Positions 35,707-44,336 of a stretch of DNA of 64,000 nt are shown here, piece by piece. Numbering within the stretch: position 1 is the stretch's first letter; each line of letters begins with the position of its first letter. The position numbers and the translations under genes are program-made. The stretch comes from Betaproteobacteria bacterium (GTDB lineage: Bacteria > Pseudomonadota > Gammaproteobacteria > Burkholderiales > Burkholderiaceae_C). The notes below the pieces were generated by a model, which saw nothing but the letters and a program-made list of their open reading frames with translations, had not been told where the DNA came from and searched no databases. The stretch lies in the NCBI GenBank assembly GCA_016868355.1, contig VGHB01000012.1, forward strand, positions 19,641-83,640, read 5' to 3'.

Positions 35707-36717
35707 TTAGGGGGTAGTCAACAATCTCAAGAATTCCACGTCACTAAAGCCCGATCGCTCGCCCAGAAGCATCCTGCTGGTTTGGCGCACTGCAACCATC
35801 TGTCGCTCCGGTAAAACGACCATACGTTGCTTGCCCGCCCCCGCAGCCATCCAGACGACAGAGACCGGCAGTCCGTCAGCGCCGCCTCGGTAGAAGTCTG
35901 TAGCGTTTTCTGTAGTACCGCTCAGCGGTAATGTTGCGCTCCTATCGGGCTTGAGCCACCAAGTCAGCCCATACCCTCCATGCGCAGAAGACCCTACAAA
36001 GTTCTGCGCCAATGCGCCGGCATCAACCAATTGATCACCATTCCACTTACCGCCCTGCCGAACGAACTCGCCGAATTTCGCCCAGTCGCGTGCACTCAGC
36101 ATGGCCCCGCCGCCCCAGTTCGGATCTGCGCCAGCCAAGGCTCGTCCGCGGACTTCGAGCCTTATCTCCAGGGCGTTCAGAAACCGGCGCTGTAGGTATG
36201 CTTCGTACTTCTCCCCGTTGAGCCGGCGCTCCATCATCGCGGCGAATACCTGAAATGGCGCCTGCCCATAGGCGAAGTGGGTGCCCGGCGGAAATTCAAT
36301 TGGCAGCGCAATCGCCTGGGCGTAGTCGATCCTCAGTGAACCGAGCCCCGGCCTTGCCGTTTTGAGCCCGCTGGACAGGGAGAGCAGTTGGCGAATAGTG
36401 ATGTCCTTGCGTTCATCGGTTTTCCATTCCGTCAGGATGTCTGATACCCGGTCGTCCAATTGAAACAGACCATCCTGAACAGCCGCAGCAGCTGCCACAC
36501 CAGTGAAGGATTTGGTTCCCGACGCCAAACCCCAGATTTTTTCTGGTGTTCCACCGCCTGCATAACTCTCATGAATGACCTTGCCTCCCACCATCACCAG
36601 ACAGGAGACCCCATCCATTTTTGTGCTGTAGTCGCAGGCCTCCCTCGGACCTGCATGCGCGGTGACAGATAAGGCCAAACAGACGGATACGCAAGGCCTA
36701 AACATCATGGGGTTCAT
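35707..36717 (-). CDS. Beta-lactamase-fold serine hydrolase, exported
   Basis: 336 aa with a signal peptide ending SVTAHAG. The SxxK nucleophile motif is SGTK in GLASGTKSFTGV (near residue 67), a tyrosine motif is seen in FAYGQAPFQVF, and LLSLSSGL, ADPNWGGGAMLSARDWAKFG and YGLTWWLKP are typical of class C / EstB-like proteins. Substrate cannot be inferred; members include esterases and D-aminopeptidases. It is bracketed by two degenerate tRNA-Val 3' halves about 1.5 kb apart, so it may be the cargo of a small integrated element. Confidence 0.83.
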   Translation of the reverse strand: MNPMMFRPCVSVCLALSVTAHAGPREACDYSTKMDGVSCLVMVGGKVIHESYAGGGTPEKIWGLASGTKSFTGVAAAAAVQDGLFQLDDRVSDILTEWKTDERKDITIRQLLSLSSGLKTARPGLGSLRIDYAQAIALPIEFPPGTHFAYGQAPFQVFAAMMERRLNGEKYEAYLQRRFLNALEIRLEVRGRALAGADPNWGGGAMLSARDWAKFGEFVRQGGKWNGDQLVDAGALAQNFVGSSAHGGYGLTWWLKPDRSATLPLSGTTENATDFYRGGADGLPVSVVWMAAGAGKQRMVVLPERQMVAVRQTSRMLLGERSGFSDVEFLRLLTTP

Positions 36718-37156
36718 CTGACTTACGGGCTCGTTTGAAGCGACATCGCAGTTTAGGATTGCTGCACCAGGTTTTGTTGCAAGGATTGCGGGGTTGTGAG
36801 CGGGGTAAGGAGATCCCCGCCGATGGCATCAAAAGAGCCGCTCGAAGCACAGAAGGCTCTAACGTATGGACAAACGGGGTTGCTCGAGGCCGACCGGGTC
36901 TACTCAAAATGCTGCTGATCTGCACCGAGCACGATCGGCAGGCCTTTGCGGGCCTTGCTCCTTGCTCACGCTGCGTGTGCGTAGCCCCGTAGGAGCCTTG
37001 CTCTCATAAGGTAACGAGTAATCGACCGAGGTCATAAAGCATGCGTTTGCGGGGTCATTGTCTTTCTGGGCGGGTGCAGGGCACGAACTCGCAGCCCCTG
37101 CCGTGTGAAGGTTGAGGCGGCCAATCAAGAGCTCACAACCCTATCGTAAGAGGTCG
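36718..37156. other. Interval without a convincing gene
   Basis: About 440 bp. Frames of 75-85 codons exist on both strands (36735-36992 plus, 36698-36925 minus) but neither shows a domain or a ribosome site. The second tRNA-Val relic occupies 37066-37113. Probably decayed mobile-element DNA. Confidence 0.45.
37066..37113 (-). pseudogene. Degenerate 3' half of tRNA-Val (CAC), possible att site
   Basis: On the minus strand CCTTCACACGG (loop reading CAC, Val) is followed by CAGGGGCTGCGAGTTCGTGC and CACCCGCCCA. It aligns with the relic at 35552-35600 in the same orientation over about 45 bp with roughly three quarters of positions identical by eye. The 5' half of the tRNA is missing. Confidence 0.5.
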
Positions 37157-37480
37157 ATGAAGCGGCAGATAATTTCCGCTGTAGGTCAGTCGTCAAATGA
37201 ACGGAAAGCGTCAAGCGGCATGTCGCTCAAACTTGGAATCCTCCTTATCCTGGCGTCCGCGCTGCCATGGATCGCCATTCCCGTAGCGGTTTGGCTGGCG
37301 CCCTCCGTGACCATGAAGGCCGCGTGGACTGGTGGCCTGCTGATTGCCGCGGAAGTGCTGTTTTGGGCCGGGATACTGGTAGCGGGCCGGGATGTTTGGT
37401 CAGCAGCCAAGCAAGCCGGCTGGAGGCGTGCTGTCCCGTTGCTTTGGCGCCAGTTGCGCGGGCCTGGCAGTGGCTGTTGA
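37157..37480 (+). CDS. Small membrane protein, transporter-suffix-domain type
   Basis: 107 aa from ATG 37157, preceded by AAGAGG at 37148-37153. The core SLKLGILLILASALPWIAIP, AAWTGGLLIAAEVLFWAGI and LVAGRDVW gives two membrane helices and matches the small proteins described as transporter suffix domain proteins. A shorter start at ATG 37220 would begin right at the first helix but lacks a good ribosome site. No function is known; it stands alone between decayed sequence on both sides. Confidence 0.7.
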   Translation: MKRQIISAVGQSSNERKASSGMSLKLGILLILASALPWIAIPVAVWLAPSVTMKAAWTGGLLIAAEVLFWAGILVAGRDVWSAAKQAGWRRAVPLLWRQLRGPGSGC

Positions 37481-37484
37481 TTCA

Positions 37485-37757
37485 TCAACACAACGGAGGC
37501 CGTGATCGCGCCGAATGCTGAGCCCTTGGTTGGATGGCATAACCCGCCTCCACGATACGGCGCTGGCTGCGTACCACGGTGGCCAAGAGCTGCAGCATCG
37601 TCGCTTCAGATAGGCAGTTGGGGCGGCCACTGTCGGAGATCAGCGGCGCTAATTTGAGCCATGCCTGCACCGGATGGTCGTTGACCTTGGCAGTTTGGCG
37701 CGCACCACATCGAGCATCTTGCCGATGTCGGCGACACCCTTTCGCATACCCTTTGAG
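37485..37757 (-). pseudogene. Frameshifted coding remnant
   Basis: Minus-strand translation gives protein-like phrases in two frames: GKMLDVVRAKLP at about 37685-37735, then after a shift DHPVQAWLKLAPLISDSGRP and ATMLQLLATVVRSQRRIVEAGYA at about 37530-37680. Joining them needs one frameshift near 37680. I do not recognise the family. It fills most of the interval before the phosphonate operon. Confidence 0.35.
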
Positions 37758-37784
37758 CTAAGGGTAATTCCGTGTGAATTCTGA

Positions 37785-37808
37785 TTGCATGTTGTAGACA
37801 ATATGCAA
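37785..37808. promoter_or_regulatory. Palindromic operator in front of the GntR gene
   Basis: Arms TTGCATGTTGT and ACAATATGCAA are inverted repeats matching at 10 of 11 positions around a 2-bp centre. The site ends 11 nt before the regulator's ATG at 37820, a typical place for autorepression by a GntR/FCD dimer. No second copy was seen before phnA (38528-38576), which fits a single operon promoter. Confidence 0.6.
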
Positions 37809-37819
37809 GATTCTAGACC

Positions 37820-38527
37820 ATGGCGATGCCCCGCGACCTTACCGACACAGGCCCTGCAGACACTTTCCAGCTGCTGCGAGAGAACTCGCTCGCGGCGCTC
37901 ACCCAGAAAGAGCTTGAACGCCGCATCGTCAGCGGAGAGATCGCTGCCGGGGCGAAACTTAACGAGGCTGATGTTGCCACCATGCTCGGCGTCTCCCGCG
38001 GGCCGGTACGAGAAGCCTTCAGCGGCCTGGTCCGGGCCGGCTTGGTGCGAGTAGAGAAGCATCGGGGCGTCTTCGTGCGACAGGTTTCGCTTGAGGAGGC
38101 CAACGAGTTCTACGAAGTACGAGCCGCCCTGGAGGGCTTGATCGGTAAGTTGGCGGCGCAGCGCATCGTGCCCGAAGAGGTTGAACAGCTTCGCGAGGTG
38201 GTCGAGCGCATGCACATGGTGCAGCATTCGCGCCGGACAGACGAGTACTTCGCTCTCAACGTTGAGTTCCACGATGTCCTAGCCCGTGCAGCGCGGAACA
38301 ACGCACTACTCGCCAACTACCGCGGGGTGGTCAACCAGTTGGATCTGTATCGCCGCGCCACGATCTGCCGCACAGTGGAGAACGTACCGCTATCGACCGC
38401 CGAACACGGGGCCATCGTCGATGCCGTGGCGGCGCGCGACGAGCAGCGCGCTCAGGCGCTGCTGATCCACCACGTACTCATCAGCCGCGAACGCTTGCAC
38501 GCAGCGCTGGGCGGCGGCACGAACTGA
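37820..38527 (+). CDS. phnR: GntR-family (FCD) regulator of phosphonate use
   Basis: 235 aa. The N-terminal winged helix shows KELERRIVSGEIAAGAKLNE and ATMLGVSRGPVREAFSGLV, the GntR DNA-binding core; the C-terminal part (YEVRAALEGLIGKLAA, FHDVLARAARNN, HHVLISRERL) is an FCD ligand-binding domain. It resembles the GntR regulators found next to phnA-type genes in Burkholderiales. It heads the phosphonate operon, phnA starting 49 bp after it, and has a palindrome just upstream of its own start. The inducer is probably a phosphonate or phosphonoacetaldehyde-related metabolite (inference). Confidence 0.83.
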   Translation: MAMPRDLTDTGPADTFQLLRENSLAALTQKELERRIVSGEIAAGAKLNEADVATMLGVSRGPVREAFSGLVRAGLVRVEKHRGVFVRQVSLEEANEFYEVRAALEGLIGKLAAQRIVPEEVEQLREVVERMHMVQHSRRTDEYFALNVEFHDVLARAARNNALLANYRGVVNQLDLYRRATICRTVENVPLSTAEHGAIVDAVAARDEQRAQALLIHHVLISRERLHAALGGGTN

Positions 38528-38576
38528 CCATTTCACTTCCCCCTTACCCTCCAAAGCCACCCAACCTTACCCCGCA

Positions 38577-39830
38577 ATGAAAGAGCTCAGCGTTCCTGTT
38601 AACGGCATTTCCTACCGCTGGCCCCTGCGTCCGACCGTCGTCATCTGCATCGACGGGGGTGATCCGCGCTACCTGCAGCGTTTCCTCGCCGACGGTTCGA
38701 TCCCGAATATCGCGCGCTTCGTGCGCGACGGTTTTGCGGTGGTGGCCGACGGCTCCATGCCCTCGTTCACCTGCCCGAACAACATGTCGATGATCACCGG
38801 CACGCCGACCTCCAAGCATGGCATTTCGGGCAACTTCTACCTCGACACCACCACCTGGCAGCCGGTGGTGATGACCGGCCCCGAGCTGCTGCGCGGCGAC
38901 TCCATCGTCACCAAGTTCGCCGAGGCCGGCGCCAGGGTGGTATCGATCACTGCTAAGGACAAGTTGCGCAAGCAGCTGACCAAGGGCCTAGATTGCTCCA
39001 AGGGGCACGTCAGCTTCTCGACCGAGTTTGTCGAGAAGTGCACCCTGGACGAGAACGGCATCGAGAACGCGCTGCAGTGGCTGGGCATGGAAAAACCCGC
39101 CATGTACTCGATGGAATTGTCGCTGTTTGTGCTTGAAGCCGGCATCAAACTCCTGCAGGAGCGCCGGCCCGACCTGCTGTTCCTTTCGCTCACCGACTGG
39201 GTGCAACACAAGTGGGCACCCGAAGAGGCGGGTGCAAGCACCTTCTACAAGAAGCTCGACGACTGTATTGGCCGCCTGGCAGCGCTGGATGCCACCGTGG
39301 CTCTCACTGCCGATCACGGCATGAGCGACAAGAGCAATGCCGACGGCGAACCCAACGTGGTCTGGCTGCAGGACATCCTGGATGCCCGGTTCGGCAAGGA
39401 CGAAACCATTGTCATTTGCCCGATCACCGACGCCTTCGTCGCCCACCACGGCTCGCTCGGCGGTTTCGTGCGCGTGTGGTCGCGCGGCAAGGTCAGCGCG
39501 CGCCAGATCATCGACCACATCGCAGGTATCGACGGCATCGAGTTGGCGCTGGATCGCGAGACCGCCTGCCGCATCTTCGACATGCCACCCGACCGCGAAG
39601 GCGACGTGGTCGTGATCTCACGCGAAGACGTGTGCCTCGGCGCCTCGGCCGCCAATCACGACCTCACCGGACTGAAGGGCCACCGCCTACGCACCCATGG
39701 CGGCGTGTCGGAGGCCAAGGTGCCCTTCATCGTCAACCGGCCGCTGAACGAGGCCTACAAGGCAAAGGCCGCCGGCATGCCGCTGAAGAGCTACCAGATC
39801 TTCGACTTCGCCATCAACGGTACGGTGTGA
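38577..39830 (+). CDS. phnA: Phosphonoacetate hydrolase
   Basis: 417 aa. Alkaline-phosphatase-superfamily Zn enzyme that splits phosphonoacetate into acetate and phosphate. Metal and nucleophile motifs: VVICIDGGDPRYL near residue 20, MPSFTCPNNMSMITGTP with the Thr nucleophile, LTDWVQHKW, ALTADHGMSDK and the late RLRTHGG with the last His ligand. Length equals that of known PhnA. Together with the phnY gene at the far end of the same operon this gives the complete phosphonoacetaldehyde to acetate route. ATG 38577 gives MKELSVPVNGISY. Confidence 0.93.
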   Translation: MKELSVPVNGISYRWPLRPTVVICIDGGDPRYLQRFLADGSIPNIARFVRDGFAVVADGSMPSFTCPNNMSMITGTPTSKHGISGNFYLDTTTWQPVVMTGPELLRGDSIVTKFAEAGARVVSITAKDKLRKQLTKGLDCSKGHVSFSTEFVEKCTLDENGIENALQWLGMEKPAMYSMELSLFVLEAGIKLLQERRPDLLFLSLTDWVQHKWAPEEAGASTFYKKLDDCIGRLAALDATVALTADHGMSDKSNADGEPNVVWLQDILDARFGKDETIVICPITDAFVAHHGSLGGFVRVWSRGKVSARQIIDHIAGIDGIELALDRETACRIFDMPPDREGDVVVISREDVCLGASAANHDLTGLKGHRLRTHGGVSEAKVPFIVNRPLNEAYKAKAAGMPLKSYQIFDFAINGTV

Positions 39831-39837
39831 GGAAAGC

Positions 39838-40935
39838 ATGAAACCCACCGAAGGCCTGGTCTCGGTCTACGACGAACCGAACGCGCCGTTCGAACTGCGG
39901 ATGTTCCCGATCCGCGATCCGCGACCCGGTGAGGTGCTCGTCAAGGTGCGCATGTGCACCATCTGCCGCAGCGACATCCACAGCTATCTGGGCCACCGGC
40001 CGAACCCTGCGCCGGGTGTGCTGGGGCACGAGATCGTCGGCACCATCGTTTCGCTCGGTGACGGCGTCACCAAGGACATGCGGGGCGATCCGTTGCGCGA
40101 GGGCGACCGCATCACCTGGAGCGAGTACTTCATCCCCGGCGATAACTACTACACCGAGGTACTGGACCTGCCGCAGAAGAGCCCGGGCGTCGACAAGTAC
40201 GGTCACATGGCCGTCACGACCGAACCGTACCATCACGGCGGGTTCGGTCAGTTCTGCTACATCATGCCCAAGTCCTGGATCCTGCGTGTGCCCGCTGAAC
40301 TCTCCGACGAGGAGGCTGCGCCGATCAACTGCGGCGTGGCAACCATGATTTGTGTCACCGAGAAGGCCGAAATCCGCATGGGCGACACGGTCGTCGTGCA
40401 AGGCCTGGGTCTGCTCGGACTGTACGGGGCGGCGATCGCCAAGGCGCGCGGCGCGCGGCTGGTGATCGGCATCGACGGCGTGCCGGCCCGGCGCGAACTG
40501 GGTCTGCGCTTCGGTTGCGACTATGTCTTCGACCCCGCGGGCCAGGACGATGCGGCCCTGGTTAAGACGATCCGCGCCTTGTGCAAGCCCGAGGGCGCGG
40601 ACGCTGTAATCGAGGTCTGCGGCTACCCGAGCGTGATCCCGGCCGGCATTCAGATGGCGCGCGTTGGCGGCCGCTACGTGATGGGTGGCGTGGTTAACCC
40701 GGACAGCTTCGTCAGCATCGACGTCAACCAGATCCTGCGCAAACTTCTTACGCTGCGCGGAGTGCACAACTACCACCCGCGCCATTTGATCGAGGCGCTT
40801 GACTTCGTCACCGTCAACCGCCGCCGCTTCCCGTTCAAGGATCTGGTGGACGGCAAGTACGGCCTGGACCAGGTCGGCCAGGCCATGCAGGACGCCGAGG
40901 ACCGCAAGGTGCTTCGAGCGGCCATCGTTCCCTGA
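39838..40935 (+). CDS. Zinc-type alcohol dehydrogenase, phosphonate-associated
   Basis: 365 aa medium-chain dehydrogenase. Catalytic zinc region CTICRSDIHSYLG and GVLGHEIVG, nucleotide-binding GLGLLGLYGAAIAKARGA, all present; the structural-zinc Cys loop is replaced by a different insert (NYYTEVLDLPQKSPGV). It belongs to the ADH group repeatedly found inside phosphonate gene clusters, for which a substrate is only proposed. By context it could oxidise 2-hydroxyethylphosphonate to phosphonoacetaldehyde, feeding PhnY and PhnA (inference). It lies 7 nt after phnA. Confidence 0.82.
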   Translation: MKPTEGLVSVYDEPNAPFELRMFPIRDPRPGEVLVKVRMCTICRSDIHSYLGHRPNPAPGVLGHEIVGTIVSLGDGVTKDMRGDPLREGDRITWSEYFIPGDNYYTEVLDLPQKSPGVDKYGHMAVTTEPYHHGGFGQFCYIMPKSWILRVPAELSDEEAAPINCGVATMICVTEKAEIRMGDTVVVQGLGLLGLYGAAIAKARGARLVIGIDGVPARRELGLRFGCDYVFDPAGQDDAALVKTIRALCKPEGADAVIEVCGYPSVIPAGIQMARVGGRYVMGGVVNPDSFVSIDVNQILRKLLTLRGVHNYHPRHLIEALDFVTVNRRRFPFKDLVDGKYGLDQVGQAMQDAEDRKVLRAAIVP

Positions 40936-40988
40936 AATATCAGACTTTCATCGTCAGACCCACTCTCACACCAATAGGAGACACCGTA

Positions 40989-41867
40989 ATGAGCTGGATG
41001 CGTCGAATGTTCATCGCTGCCCTCGCCTTGTGGGCGGGTTCGGCCTTGTCCCAGGGAAAGTGCGAGGACCCTCGGGTACTGAAATTCTCGCTCGTGCCCA
41101 CGCAGGACACGGTCCGCGAGCTGACTTACTACAAGCCCATCCTCGACCAACTGCAGAAGAATACTGGCAAGCGCATCGAGTTCTACATGCCCACCTCGTA
41201 CAGCTCGGTGGTCGAGGCCTTGCTGGGTAAGTGGGTCGATGTGGCCGTTCTGGGCCCCGAGAGCTACGTCATCGCACGTAAGCAGGAGCCTACGATTGAG
41301 GTCTTCGGAACCTATTCACGGCTGAAGAACGGTATCCAGGAAGCGGGGCCGGGCTACAAGTCGGTGCTGATCACAAAGAAGGGCAGCCGCTTCACCGACG
41401 TGGCCTCACTGAAGGGTGCCGTGCTGGCGCTGGTCGACCCGGCCAGCACCTCGGGCGCGCTGGTGCCGGAGCACGTGTTCCCCAAGGCCACCAATACGCC
41501 TGCGCTCAAGGACTATTTCTCGCGCGTGGTGTTCTCCGGTGGTCATGATCTGGGTGCCATCGCAGTGATGGAAGGGAAGGCCGACGCCGCGTTCGTGGCC
41601 TCGCACCGCTTCATGGAAACGGTCAACGCCGGCAAGGTGAAACAGGAGGACTTCAACTACCTATGGTTCTCGCCCCTCATCCCGCAGGATCCCTTCGTGC
41701 TGCGTAACACTCTATGTGAAGACGTGAAGAAGAAGATCATCGACACCTTCATGGCGGTGGATAAGACCGAGGACGGACGCAAGTACCTGGCCAACGTCAA
41801 ATCCGAGAAGGTGGTACGCATGAGCGACTCCGACTACAACGTGGTGCGCGACGTTCAGAGGAGGTAG
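40989..41867 (+). CDS. phnD: Phosphonate ABC transporter binding protein
   Basis: 292 aa with a signal peptide ending SALSQ near residue 22. Motifs of PhnD-type binding proteins are visible: LKFSLVPTQDTVRELTYYKP, YSSVVEALLGKWVDVAVLGPESY, LVDPASTSGALVPEHVF and VFSGGHDLGAIAVMEGKADAAF, the pocket that holds the phosphonate group with Ser/Thr and Glu/Asp residues. AGGAG lies before ATG 40989. It starts a transporter block phnD-phnC-phnE-phnE. Confidence 0.9.
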   Translation: MSWMRRMFIAALALWAGSALSQGKCEDPRVLKFSLVPTQDTVRELTYYKPILDQLQKNTGKRIEFYMPTSYSSVVEALLGKWVDVAVLGPESYVIARKQEPTIEVFGTYSRLKNGIQEAGPGYKSVLITKKGSRFTDVASLKGAVLALVDPASTSGALVPEHVFPKATNTPALKDYFSRVVFSGGHDLGAIAVMEGKADAAFVASHRFMETVNAGKVKQEDFNYLWFSPLIPQDPFVLRNTLCEDVKKKIIDTFMAVDKTEDGRKYLANVKSEKVVRMSDSDYNVVRDVQRR

Positions 41868-41880
41868 GAGCTTTCGTACC

Positions 41881-42636
41881 GTGACCTTGCCTTTGCTGCA
41901 GGTGCGTGACCTTCGGGTGGCCTACACCTCGGGTAAAGAGGTGCTCAAGGGCATCTCCTTCGAGGTTGGCGCCACCGACTTCGTCGCCATCATTGGCCCC
42001 AGCGGGGCCGGCAAGTCGACGCTGATCCGCTGCGTAAACCGGCTCGTTGACACCACCGGTGGTGAGGTGGTGTTCGGTGGGGTCGACCTGCTGAAGCTCA
42101 ACGAGTCGGCGATGCGCCTGCAGCGCCGCAACATCGGGATGATCTTCCAGGAGTTCAACCTGATCGACCGTTTGTCGGTGATCGACAACGTGCTCACTGG
42201 GCGTCTGGGCTACATGAGCAACTGGCGCAGCCTGTTTCGCCTCTACACCCGCGACGACATCGGCAAGGCTGTCGCCCTGCTCGACCGCGTGGGCCTGATC
42301 GACCACATGGACAAGCGCGCCGACGCGCTCTCCGGTGGCCAGCGCCAGCGTGTGGGCATCGCCCGTGCACTGATCCAGGCGCCCAGGCTTTTGCTGGTAG
42401 ACGAGCCCACTTCAGCGCTGGACCCTAAGATTTCGCGCGAGGTGATGGGAATGATCCGCGGCATCGCGCGCGAGTTCAATGTGCCGGTGCTGTGTAATAT
42501 CCACGACGTGGACCTCGCGCTTGAGTTCTGCGACCGTGTCATCGGCCTGCAGGACGGCATCAAGAAGTTCGACGGACCCCCCTCGAGCGTGGACAAGGCG
42601 GCGCTTGCCGACATCTACGCGATGGAAGTTCTGTGA
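41881..42636 (+). CDS. phnC: Phosphonate ABC transporter ATPase
   Basis: 251 aa, GTG start preceded by an AGGAGGTAGGAG-rich stretch near 41859-41870. Walker A GPSGAGKST at residues 39-47, Q-loop MIFQEFNLIDRL, signature LSGGQRQRVGIARAL and Walker B LLLVDEPTSALDPK are complete. The LGYMSNWRSLFRLYT segment between Q-loop and signature is typical of PhnC. It energises uptake with the two PhnE permeases that follow; its stop overlaps the first phnE start (GTGA). Confidence 0.92.
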   Translation: MTLPLLQVRDLRVAYTSGKEVLKGISFEVGATDFVAIIGPSGAGKSTLIRCVNRLVDTTGGEVVFGGVDLLKLNESAMRLQRRNIGMIFQEFNLIDRLSVIDNVLTGRLGYMSNWRSLFRLYTRDDIGKAVALLDRVGLIDHMDKRADALSGGQRQRVGIARALIQAPRLLLVDEPTSALDPKISREVMGMIRGIAREFNVPVLCNIHDVDLALEFCDRVIGLQDGIKKFDGPPSSVDKAALADIYAMEVL

Positions 42637-43469
42637 CCATGACCGCGGCGCTGAGCGGCGAGGCCCGGCATGCCGACCGTATCGCCGCGCTCGACGCCTC
42701 GCGCCGCCGCGCGCGTAATGGGCGATACTTACGCTACGGCCTCAGCGCCCTGCTGGTGGGCTGGAGCGTCGAGGCCATCGTCGTCGGCGACACCGACTGG
42801 ACGCGTATCACCTGGAGTGGCGTAGTCACCGCTGCCGCGCGCTTTATCGATTTCGATGCTGGCGTGCTCAAGACGCTGTGGGAACCCACGCTCGAAACGC
42901 TGCTAATGGCCACCTTGGCCACGATCCTCGGTGCCTTCTTGGCCATTCCGGTGGCCTGGCTGGGCGCCTCCAACATCTCGCCGCTTGGCCGCGCGACCTA
43001 TAGCTTCGGGCGCATGCTGATGACGATCAGCCGTTCCGTGCACGAAGTGGTGTGGGGCCTGGTGTTCGTCGCCGCGGTTGGCCTGGGCGCGCTCGCCGGT
43101 GTGTTGGCAATGGCGGTGCGCTCAATCGGCTTCATCAGCAAGACCGTTGCCGAGGCGATCGAGGACGTCAACAAGGGCCCGGTGGAAGCGATGCGCGCGG
43201 TTGGAGCCAACCGTTTCCAGGTGCTGATGTTCGGCATCGTGCCCCAGGTGCTGCCCACCATCATCGGCAACGTCATCTTCGAGTGGGACGTCAACATCCG
43301 CCGCTCGACCATCATGGGCCTTGTGGGCGCCGGCGGTCTAGGCCTTGCGCTGCACCGCCAGATGGCCAGCTATAACTACGGCGGCATTGCGACAGTGATC
43401 TTCACGATTCTGCTGCTGATCATTTTCGGTGAAGTCTTCTCGGCGTGGGCGCGCAAGAAGGTGATCTGA
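42633..43469 (+). CDS. phnE: Phosphonate ABC transporter permease 1
   Basis: 278 aa, GTG 42633 overlapping the phnC stop; ATG 42639 is an alternative. Several membrane segments (SALLVGWSVEAIVVG, LETLLMATLATILGAFLAI, VVWGLVFVAAVGLGALAGVLAM, TVIFTILLLIIFGEVFSAW) and the coupling loop EAMRAVGANRFQVLMFGIVPQVLP are seen, as is the PhnE-typical EWDVNIRRSTIMGLVGAGGLG. It forms a heterodimeric channel with the next gene product. Confidence 0.9.
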   Translation: MTMTAALSGEARHADRIAALDASRRRARNGRYLRYGLSALLVGWSVEAIVVGDTDWTRITWSGVVTAAARFIDFDAGVLKTLWEPTLETLLMATLATILGAFLAIPVAWLGASNISPLGRATYSFGRMLMTISRSVHEVVWGLVFVAAVGLGALAGVLAMAVRSIGFISKTVAEAIEDVNKGPVEAMRAVGANRFQVLMFGIVPQVLPTIIGNVIFEWDVNIRRSTIMGLVGAGGLGLALHRQMASYNYGGIATVIFTILLLIIFGEVFSAWARKKVI

Positions 43470-44311
43470 TCATCAACACCACCACCAACCCTCAGCCCAA
43501 GACGCTCCCGGAGTGGCGGCGCTTCCGCTTCCCGCAGAGCCTCTACAAGTGGGGCGTACTCGCCGCGACGCTCGCCTTCGTGGCGTGGTCGCTTGAGGTG
43601 CTGCGAATCGACGTCGACCGTCTGCCGGGCCTGTTCCAGCGCATCGTTGATGTACTCTCACGCCGCTACTGGCCGCCGGAGTGGAGCTTCATCGTCAAGC
43701 CCGAGTTCCTCGACGCCATCGTCGACACCTTTCAGATGAGCTACGTGGCCACCGTCGTCGGCCTGCTGGTCGCCATCCCGCTGGCCTGGTTCGCCTCGTT
43801 CAACATGACACCCAGCCGGCGTTTCCTGTACCCGGTGTGCCGCCTGATCGTGATGAGCTGCCGCTCGGTGCACGAAATGATCTGGACCATCATGCTGGTG
43901 GCTATCGTCGGTTTCGGTATGCTGCCCGGCACGCTGGCGATGACGCTATTCTGCATCGGCTTCGGCGGCAAGCTGATGGCCGAGGCCATCGAAGCTATTC
44001 GCACGGGCCCGGTGGAAGCCATCCGCGCCACCGGTGCTGGGCATCTTCAGACCTTCGTCTTTGCCGTGATGCCGCAGGTGCGCGTGGCCTGGGCCGGCAT
44101 CGCAATCTACACCTGGGACGTGGTGTTCCGCGCCTCCACCATCGTCGGCTTCTTCGGCGCTGGCGGCATGGGCCACTACTTGCGCGAAAGCGTGCAGCGG
44201 CTGGAAACAAAGCAGGTGGCGGCGATCATCTTCACGATCGTCGGGATCGTCATCGTGGCCGAGCTGTTCTCGGCCTGGGTGCGCGCTCGCATCGCGCGGG
44301 CGGCGGCTTGA
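43445..44311 (+). CDS. phnE: Phosphonate ABC transporter permease 2
   Basis: 288 aa in the longest reading from GTG 43445, overlapping the first phnE by 25 nt. The true start may be a few codons later; AAGAAGG at 43455-43461 could serve a rare start near 43466-43469. Motifs parallel its partner: EAIRATGAGHLQTFVFAVMPQV and YTWDVVFRASTIVGFFGAGG, with about six membrane spans. The DVVFRAST stretch differs from DVNIRRST in permease 1, consistent with two distinct halves of one channel. Confidence 0.88.
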   Translation: MGAQEGDLIINTTTNPQPKTLPEWRRFRFPQSLYKWGVLAATLAFVAWSLEVLRIDVDRLPGLFQRIVDVLSRRYWPPEWSFIVKPEFLDAIVDTFQMSYVATVVGLLVAIPLAWFASFNMTPSRRFLYPVCRLIVMSCRSVHEMIWTIMLVAIVGFGMLPGTLAMTLFCIGFGGKLMAEAIEAIRTGPVEAIRATGAGHLQTFVFAVMPQVRVAWAGIAIYTWDVVFRASTIVGFFGAGGMGHYLRESVQRLETKQVAAIIFTIVGIVIVAELFSAWVRARIARAAA

Positions 44312-44336
44312 GGCGGGCATTCAAAGGGGGACAACC

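Noticed and set aside
40936..40988. PhoB-box-like TTTCATCGTCAGAC before phnD
   Set aside because: The two half-sites do not have the spacing of a Pho box and the match is short.
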